DNA of 64,000 bases from Aquella sp964652705 (GTDB taxonomy: Bacteria > Pseudomonadota > Gammaproteobacteria > Burkholderiales > UBA11063): contig CAZZAV010000005.1 of assembly GCA_964652705.1 (NCBI GenBank), positions 1 to 64,000 of the forward strand, in the 5' to 3' direction. Below the pieces are notes generated by a model. The model saw nothing but the letters and a program-made list of their open reading frames with translations, was not told the origin of the DNA and made no database searches. The position numbers and the translations under genes were made by a program. This document shows, piece by piece, positions 7,932 to 16,466 of this stretch (positions within the stretch are counted from its first letter, which is position 1; each line of letters opens with the position of its first letter).

Positions 7932-9316
7932 AACAAAATATCATCGACAAAATTTGGCAACGCCACGTAGTTCAAAGTCAGGCTAATTTCCCTGATACTC
8001 TTTACATTGATCGCATTCTGTTACATGAAGTAACTTCAGCACAAGCTTTTGCTGAATTAAAACAACGTAATATCCCAATTCGCAATAAACAAAATTTATT
8101 AGCTACTATCGATCACTCAATCCCAACCGATAAAAATCGCGCGGTAATTACGGATGCAATTGCCCGTAAACAAGTTGATACTTTACGGGAAAACTGTGCT
8201 GAAACAGGCGTAACTATTTTTGACATTGATAGTAAGCATCAAGGAATTGTCCATGTAGTTGGTCCTGAGTTAGGCTTCACCCTGCCTGGTACAACAATTA
8301 TTTGCGGCGATTCGCATACTTCAACTCATGGTGCATTTGGTGCATTGGCTTTTGGCGTTGGCACTTCGGAGGTTACTCATGCAATGGCAACTAGTTGTAT
8401 TCTCCAAGATCGTCCAAAAACCTTTAAAGTTGAATTTAAAGGCATGCCAAATAAATACTTCACTGCTAAAGATGCAGTGTTAAAATTAATTGCAGTTATT
8501 GGAATTGGTGGCGGACAAGGATCGGTAATTGAATACGTTGGCGAATACATTCGTTCACTAAGCATGGAAGGTCGCATGACCATCTGCAACATGTCAATTG
8601 AGTGTGGTGCACGTGCAGGACTTGTAGCCCCAGATGAAACAACTTTTGCCTATTTAAATGGCCGTCACTACGCCCCTAAAGGTGATGCATGGGATGTTGC
8701 CAAACAAGACTGGTTAAGTTTAGTTAGTGATGAAAATGCTGAATACGATCAAGAGATCACGATTGATTTAGCTGGAATTGGTCCAATGATTACTTGGGGA
8801 ATTAACCCAGAACACGCAATAGCGCTAACTGGAGTTACACCAAACCTAGATGCTGGTGGCGATCGCGAAACTCTAGAAAAAGCGTATGCATACACTGGTT
8901 TGCAGCCTGGGCAATCGTTGTTGGGTAAATCAATTGATTTTGCTTTTGTCGGTAGTTGCACCAATGGACGTATCGAAGATTTGCGCGCAGTTGCTAAAAT
9001 TTTAGATGGACGTCGGGTTGCGAGTAATGTAACTATGTACATTGTACCAGGCTCAGAGCAAGTTAAGGCTCAAGCAGAAGCAGAAGGCTTAGACAAAATA
9101 TTTGATGCAGCTGGTGCTGATTTTAGAATGCCAGGATGTTCAATGTGCTTGGCGATGAATCCAGATAAAGTTCCAGAAGGTAAACGCTGTGTTAGCACGT
9201 CTAATCGTAACTTTATCGGTCGTCAAGGCCCAAATAGCATCACTCATTTGGCGTCACCACAAACTACTGCCGCAAGTGCAGTAGCAGGCTTCATTACTAC
9301 TGAGGAGCAACTTTAA
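7928..9316 (+). CDS. leuC: 3-isopropylmalate dehydratase, large subunit
   Basis: LeuC and LeuD isomerise 2-isopropylmalate to 3-isopropylmalate through an aconitase-type 4Fe-4S centre. The 462-residue product shows the aconitase-family signature CGDSHTSTHGAFGALAFGVG near residue 125. Its cluster cysteines sit in VGSCTNGR (about residue 345) and GCSMC (about residue 405). Length matches bacterial LeuC. The start is fixed by an in-frame TAA just upstream. The stop shares one base with the leuD start (TAATG), so the two subunits are co-translated. Confidence 0.97.
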   Translation: MKQNIIDKIWQRHVVQSQANFPDTLYIDRILLHEVTSAQAFAELKQRNIPIRNKQNLLATIDHSIPTDKNRAVITDAIARKQVDTLRENCAETGVTIFDIDSKHQGIVHVVGPELGFTLPGTTIICGDSHTSTHGAFGALAFGVGTSEVTHAMATSCILQDRPKTFKVEFKGMPNKYFTAKDAVLKLIAVIGIGGGQGSVIEYVGEYIRSLSMEGRMTICNMSIECGARAGLVAPDETTFAYLNGRHYAPKGDAWDVAKQDWLSLVSDENAEYDQEITIDLAGIGPMITWGINPEHAIALTGVTPNLDAGGDRETLEKAYAYTGLQPGQSLLGKSIDFAFVGSCTNGRIEDLRAVAKILDGRRVASNVTMYIVPGSEQVKAQAEAEGLDKIFDAAGADFRMPGCSMCLAMNPDKVPEGKRCVSTSNRNFIGRQGPNSITHLASPQTTAASAVAGFITTEEQL

Positions 9317-9897
9317 TGCAACAATTTACTACTTTGACAAGTCCAACCATTCCACTAAATCTGGAGAATGTTGATACTGATATGATTATTCCTGCGCAAC
9401 ATTTGAAAAGCGTCAGCAAAGAAGGTTTTGGTCAACATGTATTTTCAGCATTGCGTACCATGTACCCAGATTTTATTTTAAATCAACCTGCTTATAACAC
9501 TGGCAAAATTTTGGTGTCTAAAGCTAATTTTGGCTGCGGATCATCACGGGAACATGCAGTATGGGCAATTCAACAATACGGTATTCAAGCCGTAGTATGT
9601 AGCTCATTCTCAGATATTTTCTTTAATAATGCAGCTAAAAATGGCTTATTATTAATCAAATTACCTGAAGCAACAGTAGAAAAATGGATAAATGCCGCGC
9701 TAGTGGATAATACTTTAGCCATGACCATCGACCTACAAGCGCAAACCATTCACTTTATGGATGAAAGCCACAGCTTTGAATATGATATATTTCGCAAGCA
9801 CTGCCTATTAAATGGCTTGGATGACCTAGATTATTTACTTTCGCAAGAAAAAGAGATTACAACATATGAACAAAAAAATAGCTCTATTAGCCGGTGA
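9316..9897 (+). CDS. leuD: 3-isopropylmalate dehydratase, small subunit
   Basis: The 193-residue product is the swivel-domain subunit of isopropylmalate isomerase. Visible features are the N-terminal NVDTDMIIPAQHLK segment (about residues 18-32) and the substrate-binding loop NFGCGSSREHAVWAI (about residues 75-89). It begins within the leuC stop codon and its last 32 bases overlap the start of leuB in another frame. This compact packing supports one transcript for the leucine genes. Confidence 0.97.
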   Translation: MQQFTTLTSPTIPLNLENVDTDMIIPAQHLKSVSKEGFGQHVFSALRTMYPDFILNQPAYNTGKILVSKANFGCGSSREHAVWAIQQYGIQAVVCSSFSDIFFNNAAKNGLLLIKLPEATVEKWINAALVDNTLAMTIDLQAQTIHFMDESHSFEYDIFRKHCLLNGLDDLDYLLSQEKEITTYEQKNSSISR

Positions 9898-10951
9898 TGG
9901 CATTGGCCCTGAGGTAATGGCTCAGGCACAACGCGTTTTAAATACTATTGCAGCCAAATTTGGTCACAATTTTGAATACACTGAAGCCTTGGTTGGTGGT
10001 GCAGCCTATGACGTTTATCAAGACCATTTACCTCAAGCAACTATCGATATTTGTAATCAATCAGATGCAGTTTTATTTGGTTCGGTTGGTGGTCCAGTTC
10101 ATTTACAAACCGAAGCCAAATGGGCTAATTGTGAAGCTAAGTCAATTTTAGCATTACGTAAAGCCTTTAACTTCAACATTAACTTTCGTAAAATGGCGCT
10201 TTACCCTGAAATTGCATCATTATCGCCACTTAAACCAACTTTATTAAAAAATGGTTTGGACATTGTAATTTTCCGCGAATTACTGGGTGATATTTATTTT
10301 GGTGAACATGTGTTGGCCGAAAAAGATGGCGAACGTTATGCAACAGATAGTGCTGAATACACAGAAAATCAAATTCGCTCAATTGCCGAATACGCTTTCA
10401 ATGTAGCACGCACACGTGGTAAAAACCTAGTTTCGGTGGACAAAGCCAATGTCTTGGCAACTTCAAAATTATGGCGCCAAGTTGTGAGCGAAGTTGCAGC
10501 CAAAAACCCAGATATTAACTATAGCGATATGTTGGTGGATAATTGCGCAATGCAAATTGTTAAAAACCCGGCTCAATTTGACGTGATTTTAACTGCCAAT
10601 TTATTCGGTGATATTTTATCCGATGAATTATCAGTATTATCTGGTTCTGTTGGAATGATGCCATCAGCTAGCTTTAGTAGTAGCGGATTAGCACTTTATG
10701 AGCCAGCTGGTGGATCAGCGCCAGATATCGCCAATAAAAACATCGCAAATCCAATTGCACAAATTTTATCAGCATCATTAATGTTAGCCTACTCATTTAA
10801 TTTATTAGATGAAGCACAAGCGGTTGATGCAGCAGTTAAAACAACAATTGTTGCTGGTTACCGTACCGGCGATATTGCAACCGGTGAAGCTGGTGAAAAG
10901 ATCGTTGGAACAAAAGAATTTACCGATCAAGTTCTTGCTGCACTAGCCTAA
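9866..10951 (+). CDS. leuB: 3-isopropylmalate dehydrogenase
   Basis: This NAD-dependent oxidative decarboxylase acts at the third step of leucine synthesis. The 361-residue protein opens with IALLAGDGIGPEVM. It carries the metal/substrate-binding region DKANVLATSKLWR (about residue 193) followed by VDNCAMQIVKNPAQFDVI, and the nucleotide-binding segment GSAPDIANKNIANPIA (about residue 283). The start at 9866 lies inside the leuD coding region; no other ATG fits the conserved N terminus. Length is normal. Confidence 0.97.
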   Translation: MNKKIALLAGDGIGPEVMAQAQRVLNTIAAKFGHNFEYTEALVGGAAYDVYQDHLPQATIDICNQSDAVLFGSVGGPVHLQTEAKWANCEAKSILALRKAFNFNINFRKMALYPEIASLSPLKPTLLKNGLDIVIFRELLGDIYFGEHVLAEKDGERYATDSAEYTENQIRSIAEYAFNVARTRGKNLVSVDKANVLATSKLWRQVVSEVAAKNPDINYSDMLVDNCAMQIVKNPAQFDVILTANLFGDILSDELSVLSGSVGMMPSASFSSSGLALYEPAGGSAPDIANKNIANPIAQILSASLMLAYSFNLLDEAQAVDAAVKTTIVAGYRTGDIATGEAGEKIVGTKEFTDQVLAALA

Positions 10952-11012
10952 TTTGATTTATTAAACTACGTTAATGCCAAAAAAATGCAAATGAACGTAT
11001 AAAGGAACTAAG

Positions 11013-12599
11013 ATGTCAAGCAAACAAGTCTATATTTTGGATACTACTCTACGCGATGGACAACAATCGCCAGGCGCAGGGATGTCATTTGAAGACAATC
11101 TACACTATGCTGAAATAGCTAACAAATTGCATGTTGATATTTTGGAAGCAGGTTTTCCATCAGCAAGTAATGCTGATTTTGCGATTGTTAATCGCATTTC
11201 ACAAAACATGGCTAACGTTAATTCAACCATGAAAATTTCCGCACTATGCCAATTGCGTGAAGATCAAGTTATCAAAACCATGGAATCATTACAACCAAGT
11301 TTAGCAATTGGACGTGCACGGATTCATATCTATGTGCCAGTTGACCCTGAACTAATGTCAGCATCTCTTGGTAAACTTGCCGATGATAAACCAGCGATTA
11401 TTGCAACCGTACATCGTCTAATTAAAATGATGGCCGATCAAGGTTTTGAAGTTGAGTTTAGCCCTGAAGGATATTCACGTCAACGGGATAATTTTGATTT
11501 TGTGACTGATTTAATTCGTCATGCCATTGATGCTGGAGCAACTGTAATTAATTGCCCTGATACCATTGGTGGCGCATCACATTTCCAAGGTGAAGCTTAT
11601 TTCATAAATAACATGGCTAAACACAAAGAAATAATGAGCCAAGAATTTCCAAATAAAGAAATTATTTGGTCGATGCATTGTCATAATGACTTTGGCACAG
11701 CGCTTGAAAATAGCTTAAATGGGGTTTTTCGCGGGATTGCACGCCAAATTGAAGGTTGTATCAATGGAGTTGGTGAACGCGCTGGTAACGTTGCACTAGA
11801 GCAATGTATCATGATGATTCGCCAATTTGGTCAAGAATCTCATTTGCCACAGGCTTATCATACTAATATTGACATTCAATATCTAAAAGAAGCGTCAGAT
11901 TTTATCGCAGAACGTATGCTACCACGCCAGCCACATTCACCGATTGTAGGTAAAAATTCAGCATCACATACTTCAGGTGGTCATATCAATGCGATTCTCA
12001 AAAATCCATTAGCATACCAACCATTTGACCCACGTGATGTAGGAAGTGAAATTAGCTTTGTGTTTGGACCTCTTAGTGGCAGTAATCATGCACAACAAAT
12101 TTTGGCTAAATTTGGCTACCAATGCGAAGACAGTGAGAAAGTTGTCGTAACTCAAGCGATCAAAGATACCTATGCGGATCGTCGTAAAGGAATTACTGAC
12201 GATGAATTACTAGCTGCCTATAAAAAATATCGCTCTGCAATTAAACTCGAAGACCTGAGTTATGCAAAAGATCATAGTGGTAAAACCACGGTAACTTTTC
12301 ATGGACAATTTTTCAAACAACAAGATTTAGTGGTAGAATATCAGGGGCGTAGTTCAGCGCTTAGCGCACTAAATAAAGCTGTAAATGCACAATTACCTAC
12401 CGTTACTGTAATCGATTATAGCTCACATTCCAAAGGTGTGACAGTAGATGCAACTTGCGCTTCAACCATTTTAATTGATTATAATGGTAAACGCTTCAAT
12501 GCTGAAGCAGAAGATGACGATATCGAGATTTCAGCACTAAAAGCCTTTATTGCTGCAGTAAATGTTGCTTATGTTGAAGAAAATTTTAAACTTAATTAA
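11013..12599 (+). CDS. leuA: 2-isopropylmalate synthase
   Basis: This enzyme condenses acetyl-CoA with 2-oxoisovalerate, the committed step of leucine synthesis. The 528-residue protein has the N-terminal TIM-barrel motif DTTLRDGQQSPG (residues 10-21), the metal-binding SMHCHNDFG motif (about residue 222), and a C-terminal regulatory domain (about residues 390-520) of the type that binds leucine in feedback control. AAAGGAACT precedes the ATG. It follows leuB after 61 bp, so the leucine genes run in the order C-D-B-A. Confidence 0.97.
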   Translation: MSSKQVYILDTTLRDGQQSPGAGMSFEDNLHYAEIANKLHVDILEAGFPSASNADFAIVNRISQNMANVNSTMKISALCQLREDQVIKTMESLQPSLAIGRARIHIYVPVDPELMSASLGKLADDKPAIIATVHRLIKMMADQGFEVEFSPEGYSRQRDNFDFVTDLIRHAIDAGATVINCPDTIGGASHFQGEAYFINNMAKHKEIMSQEFPNKEIIWSMHCHNDFGTALENSLNGVFRGIARQIEGCINGVGERAGNVALEQCIMMIRQFGQESHLPQAYHTNIDIQYLKEASDFIAERMLPRQPHSPIVGKNSASHTSGGHINAILKNPLAYQPFDPRDVGSEISFVFGPLSGSNHAQQILAKFGYQCEDSEKVVVTQAIKDTYADRRKGITDDELLAAYKKYRSAIKLEDLSYAKDHSGKTTVTFHGQFFKQQDLVVEYQGRSSALSALNKAVNAQLPTVTVIDYSSHSKGVTVDATCASTILIDYNGKRFNAEAEDDDIEISALKAFIAAVNVAYVEENFKLN

Positions 12600-12622
12600 T
12601 TGGAACTAAGGGAGCTTATTGT

Positions 12623-14302
12623 ATGAAAATGACTGGTGCACAAGCAATTGTCGAATCACTACTCCGTGAAAACACCGAAATAGTATTTGGTTATCCAGGT
12701 GGAACTATTTTACCAACTTACGACGCGTTATACGAGAAAAAAGATAACATTCACCACGTTTTAGTCCGCCATGAACAAGGTGCAGTTATTGCCGCAGAAG
12801 GCTATTCTAAATCAACTGGTAAAATTGGTGTGTGTATTGCAACTTCAGGTCCAGGTGCGACCAATTTGGTGACTGGAATTGCTGATGCGATGTTGGACTC
12901 GGTGCCATTAGTATGTATCACGGGACAAGTTGCTAGTAGTTTGATTGGCACTGATGCCTTTCAAGAAGCTGATATTATTGGAATAACTATTCCTATTACC
13001 AAATGGAATTATCAAATAACGAAAGCTGCGGATATTCCTGCAGTTATGGCTAAAGCATTCTATTATGCAACTCATGGTCGTCCAGGTCCAGTTTTAGTTG
13101 ATATTACTAAAGATGCTCAAATAGAGTTATTAGATTACGAATATAAACCACATGTTCCACGTTCAGAACAAGTACACAAACATTCAGATATGAAATTTAT
13201 TGAAATTGCTGATATGTTAAATAATGCTAAACGCCCGCTTATTTTAGCAGGAAATGGTATTGGAATATCTAATGCTGAAGGTGAGTTATTAAAACTCGCC
13301 GAAAAAGCAACTATTCCAGTTGCTTGTACTTTACATGGTGTTCATAACTTTCCATCGGATCATGAGCTATTTGTTGGTTTACTCGGTATGCATGGTAATT
13401 ACGCACCAAACATCATGACCAATCAGGCCGATGTAATTCTTGCAATCGGAATGCGTTTTGATGACCGCGTTACAGGTAATTTAGCCAAATATGCTAAACA
13501 GGCTAAAATTATTCATATTGATATTGATCATGCTGAATTTAATAAAAATGTAAAATCATTAGTGACTTTACAAGCTGATGCTAAATTTGCGATTACACAT
13601 TTATTACGCTATGTACAACCAAATAAACATCTTGAATGGCGTGAAGAATTCCGTAAATTACATGATGAAGAGCACCGTAAAGTTCTATTACCTGAGCTAA
13701 CCATGCAAGCTAATACTATCAGGATGTCACAAGCAGTTAATTTATTGTCTGAAAAAACTGATGGGCGGGCAATTATTGTCTCAGATGTTGGACAAAATCA
13801 AATGGCGGCAATGCGCTATTATCGCTTTAAACAAGCTAAATCGCACATTACCTCAGGTGGACTTGGCACGATGGGTTTTGCCCTACCAGCCGCAATTGGT
13901 GCTAAAATAGCAAACCCAAATCGCGAAGTAGTTTGTATCGCTGGTGACGGTGGAATTCAAATGAATATTCAAGAATTAGCAGTTATTAAGCAAGAAAAAT
14001 TGCCAGTGAAGATACTTTTATTGAATAATAACTACCTCGGCATGGTCCGTCAATGGCAAGAAATGTTCTATGAGGAACGTTATTCATTCGTTGATTTGGT
14101 GAATCCTGATTTTATTGCCTTAGCTGCAGCCTACGGCATTAAAGGTTCAACTGTATCAAATCCTGCCGATCTTGAGGCTGGGATTGAAGCAATGCTAGCA
14201 TCAAAAGAAGCCTACTTTCTTGAAGTTATTGTTGAGAAACGCGAAAAAGTTTTCCCAATGATTCCGGCTGGATCAGGTGTTGCTGAAATTAGACTATCTT
14301 AA
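12623..14302 (+). CDS. ilvB: Acetolactate synthase, catalytic large subunit
   Basis: This ThDP-dependent enzyme forms acetolactate and acetohydroxybutyrate for valine/leucine and isoleucine. The 559-residue chain shows the ThDP catalytic Glu region (VRHEQGAVIAAEGYSK, about residue 50), a central FAD-binding domain, and the C-terminal ThDP motif GDGGIQMNIQELAV (about residue 440). Length matches AHAS large subunits. A strong AAGGGAG ribosome site sits 9 bp before the start. The partner subunit is the next gene; its 87-residue size makes the pair resemble AHAS II (IlvG/IlvM), so the symbol could also be ilvG. Confidence 0.95.
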   Translation: MKMTGAQAIVESLLRENTEIVFGYPGGTILPTYDALYEKKDNIHHVLVRHEQGAVIAAEGYSKSTGKIGVCIATSGPGATNLVTGIADAMLDSVPLVCITGQVASSLIGTDAFQEADIIGITIPITKWNYQITKAADIPAVMAKAFYYATHGRPGPVLVDITKDAQIELLDYEYKPHVPRSEQVHKHSDMKFIEIADMLNNAKRPLILAGNGIGISNAEGELLKLAEKATIPVACTLHGVHNFPSDHELFVGLLGMHGNYAPNIMTNQADVILAIGMRFDDRVTGNLAKYAKQAKIIHIDIDHAEFNKNVKSLVTLQADAKFAITHLLRYVQPNKHLEWREEFRKLHDEEHRKVLLPELTMQANTIRMSQAVNLLSEKTDGRAIIVSDVGQNQMAAMRYYRFKQAKSHITSGGLGTMGFALPAAIGAKIANPNREVVCIAGDGGIQMNIQELAVIKQEKLPVKILLLNNNYLGMVRQWQEMFYEERYSFVDLVNPDFIALAAAYGIKGSTVSNPADLEAGIEAMLASKEAYFLEVIVEKREKVFPMIPAGSGVAEIRLS

Positions 14303-14314
14303 GAAAGGCGTAGA

Positions 14315-14578
14315 ATGACTAAAGTGAACGAGCATGATATGCATATTATTACCATTGCTACGCGTAATTCATTACGTGTTTTGCAAAGAATTTCGGGATT
14401 ATTCTCGCGGTATAGTGTAAATATCGATCAAATGAGTATTTTTAGTGGGCAAGATGGGTTGTCACATTTTTCAATAATTGTATATAGCGATGATCATTCA
14501 ATTCTCAAATTGACTAATCAGTTACATAAAATTATCGAAGTGTGTGATGTTAGAGTGTTAAACAATCAAAAATTTTAA
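14315..14578 (+). CDS. ilvM: Acetolactate synthase short regulatory subunit (single ACT domain)
   Basis: The product is only 87 residues and consists of a single ACT domain (about residues 8-80: IITIATRNSLRVLQRISGLF, then SVNIDQMSIFSG). Most proteobacterial small subunits (IlvN/IlvH) are longer and have an extra C-terminal domain; the size here matches IlvM of AHAS II. In known AHAS II the short subunit activates the enzyme without strong valine inhibition. Whether that holds here is inference. It starts 12 bp after ilvB, with an AAAGG-type ribosome site. Confidence 0.85.
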   Translation: MTKVNEHDMHIITIATRNSLRVLQRISGLFSRYSVNIDQMSIFSGQDGLSHFSIIVYSDDHSILKLTNQLHKIIEVCDVRVLNNQKF

Positions 14579-14598
14579 TTTAAACAAAGGAAAAAACT

Positions 14599-15642
14599 AT
14601 GGCACTTATGAATTTTGGCGGCGTTGAAGAGAATGTGGTTACTCGTGAAGAGTTCACTTTAGCAAAAGCTCGTGAAGTTTTAGCAAGCGAAACAATTGCA
14701 GTTATTGGTTACGGCGTACAAGGTCCTGGTCAAGCACTAAACTTGAAAGACAATGGCTTTAAAGTTATTGTTGGTCAACGCTCTCCATCTAAATCATGGG
14801 ATAAAGCTGTACGTGACGGTTTCGTACCAGGCGTGACATTATTTTCACCTGAAGAAGCTATGCAACAAGCTTCAATTATTATGTATCTATTAAGCGACGC
14901 TGCACAAATCGCAATGTGGCCAACAGTACAAAAACACCTAACTACTGGTAAAGCGTTATACTTCTCTCACGGATTTGGAATTACTTACAAAGAACGCACT
15001 GGGATTGTTCCACCTGCTGATGTGGATGTATTCTTAGCAGCACCTAAAGGTTCTGGTACTTCATTACGTCGTCTATTCTTAGAAGGTACTGGTTTAAATT
15101 CATCATTTGCAGTATTCCAAGATGCAACAGGCCGCGCTAAAGATCGTTGCTTAGCGATTGGTATTGGTATCGGTTCTGGTTACTTATTTGAAACTACATT
15201 CAAAAAAGAAGTTTACTCTGATTTAACTGGTGAACGTGGTATTTTAATGGGTGCACTAGCTGGTGTGATGGAAGCTCAATACAATGTATTGCGTAAAAAT
15301 GGTCACTCTCCATCAGAAGCATTTAATGAAACAGTTGAAGAATTAACTGAATCATTAATTAAATTAGTTGGTGAAAATGGTATGGACTGGATGTTTGCAA
15401 ATACATCAACTACAGCTCAACGTGGCGCATTAGATTGGAAAGGTCCATTCCGTGATGCAACCGTTCCTGTCTTTGAAAAACTATATGCACGTGTTGCAGC
15501 TGGTGAAGAAGCACAACGTTCAATTGACACTAACTCTCAAGCAGATTACCGTGTTAAATTAGAAGCTGAATTAGCTGAAATTCACAATAGTGAAATGTGG
15601 CAAGCTGGTAAAGCTGTACGTAGTCTACGTCCAGGTAAATAA
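14599..15642 (+). CDS. ilvC: Ketol-acid reductoisomerase, yeast/Bacteroidetes-like clade
   Basis: This enzyme converts acetolactate and acetohydroxybutyrate to dihydroxy acids using NADPH. The 347-residue protein has the Rossmann motif GYGVQGPGQALNLKDNGF (about residues 37-54), HGF near residue 124, and the metal-binding C-terminal knotted domain (SDLTGERGILMG at about residue 208, NGHSPSEAFNETVEEL at about residue 234). GYGVQGPGQALNL, APKGSG and RGALDW resemble yeast Ilv5 and Bacteroidetes enzymes. The usual class I proteobacterial form reads GYGSQGHAHALNL and APKAPGH. The gene is last in the operon, has an AAAGGAAA ribosome site, and is followed by a terminator. Confidence 0.95.
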   Translation: MALMNFGGVEENVVTREEFTLAKAREVLASETIAVIGYGVQGPGQALNLKDNGFKVIVGQRSPSKSWDKAVRDGFVPGVTLFSPEEAMQQASIIMYLLSDAAQIAMWPTVQKHLTTGKALYFSHGFGITYKERTGIVPPADVDVFLAAPKGSGTSLRRLFLEGTGLNSSFAVFQDATGRAKDRCLAIGIGIGSGYLFETTFKKEVYSDLTGERGILMGALAGVMEAQYNVLRKNGHSPSEAFNETVEELTESLIKLVGENGMDWMFANTSTTAQRGALDWKGPFRDATVPVFEKLYARVAAGEEAQRSIDTNSQADYRVKLEAELAEIHNSEMWQAGKAVRSLRPGK

Positions 15643-15660
15643 TTTACCCGTAATTCAAAT

Positions 15661-15690
15661 AAAAAGCTATGAATTAATTCATAGCTTTTT
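15661..15690. terminator. Bidirectional intrinsic terminator after ilvC
   Basis: A perfect inverted repeat (AAAAAGCTATGAATT and its complement) spans 15661-15690 with no unpaired loop required in the DNA. It gives a T-rich tail on both strands. It lies between the convergent ilvC and the glycosyltransferase gene ending at 15719. Confidence 0.85.
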
Positions 15691-15718
15691 ATTTACTCTA
15701 CTTAATATTAGATAGTTA

Positions 15719-16447
15719 TTATTTTTTACGTTTAATAAAGCTCGCTCGATCCTTACGCAATTGTAAAACCATCAAGATCGCCTCTTTAAAAATATTTCCC
15801 GACATTTTAGATTGTCCTAGCACGCGATCTTCAAAAACAATTGGAATTTCTTTTATCTTAAATCCATTTAAATAAGTCTTATAAGTTGTTTCAATTTGGA
15901 AACTATAACCAGTTGAGCGTAATTGATTAACATCGATAGTTTCTAAAACCTCACGTCGGAAACACTTAAAACCACCGGTAAGATCATTTTGTGGTAACCC
16001 TAAAATAATTTTGGCATATAAACTGCCACCACGACTAATTATCTTGCGTTTTAAACTCCAATTAACCACTCCACCACCAGTAACATAGCGGCTACCTAAA
16101 ACTAAATCATAAGTTTTTAATGCCTCAAACATCCTAGGCAAATATTTTGGGCTATGCGAGAAATCTGCATCCATTTGACCAATTACATCATAATCACGCG
16201 CTAAACCCCAGTTAAAGCCAGCTACATATGCAGTACCCAAACCAAGCTTACCAGCACGCTTCATTAAAAATAACTTACCAGCATACTTATCTTCGGCTAA
16301 ACGCTCAACAATCTCGTAAGTTTTATCAGGAGAATTGTCATCAATAACCAAAATATGTGTATCTGGTACATTCTCGTATACTTCACCCAATATTTTCTCA
16401 ATATTATCTTTTTCGTTATAAGTAGCAATAATAATCATTTTTTTCAT
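15719..16447 (-). CDS. Polyprenyl-phosphate glycosyltransferase, Dpm1-like GT2
   Basis: The 242-residue cytoplasmic GT-A glycosyltransferase starts with IATYNEKDNIEKILGEV, has the metal-binding DAD motif in GQMDADFSHSPKY (about residue 93), and the Dpm1-typical GSRYVTGGGVVNWSLKR (about residue 119) and NDLTGGFKCFRREVL (about residue 155). It lacks C-terminal membrane helices. Such enzymes load a sugar onto dolichyl or undecaprenyl phosphate. It is the third gene after a PAP2 phosphatase and an ArnT-like transferase, so it most likely makes the lipid-linked sugar donor for that transferase. The actual sugar is not predictable here. Confidence 0.85.
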   Translation of the reverse strand: MKKMIIIATYNEKDNIEKILGEVYENVPDTHILVIDDNSPDKTYEIVERLAEDKYAGKLFLMKRAGKLGLGTAYVAGFNWGLARDYDVIGQMDADFSHSPKYLPRMFEALKTYDLVLGSRYVTGGGVVNWSLKRKIISRGGSLYAKIILGLPQNDLTGGFKCFRREVLETIDVNQLRSTGYSFQIETTYKTYLNGFKIKEIPIVFEDRVLGQSKMSGNIFKEAILMVLQLRKDRASFIKRKK

Positions 16448-16466
16448 TCAAACTTCCCTATAAAAT

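Noticed and set aside
7766..7975. 69-codon minus-strand ORF over the leuC start
   Set aside because: Antisense to the leu leader and leuC start, no ribosome site, no family resemblance.
8377..9042. Antisense ORFs within leuC (8377-8592 and 8749-9042)
   Set aside because: Shadows of a strongly conserved gene; no ribosome sites or motifs.
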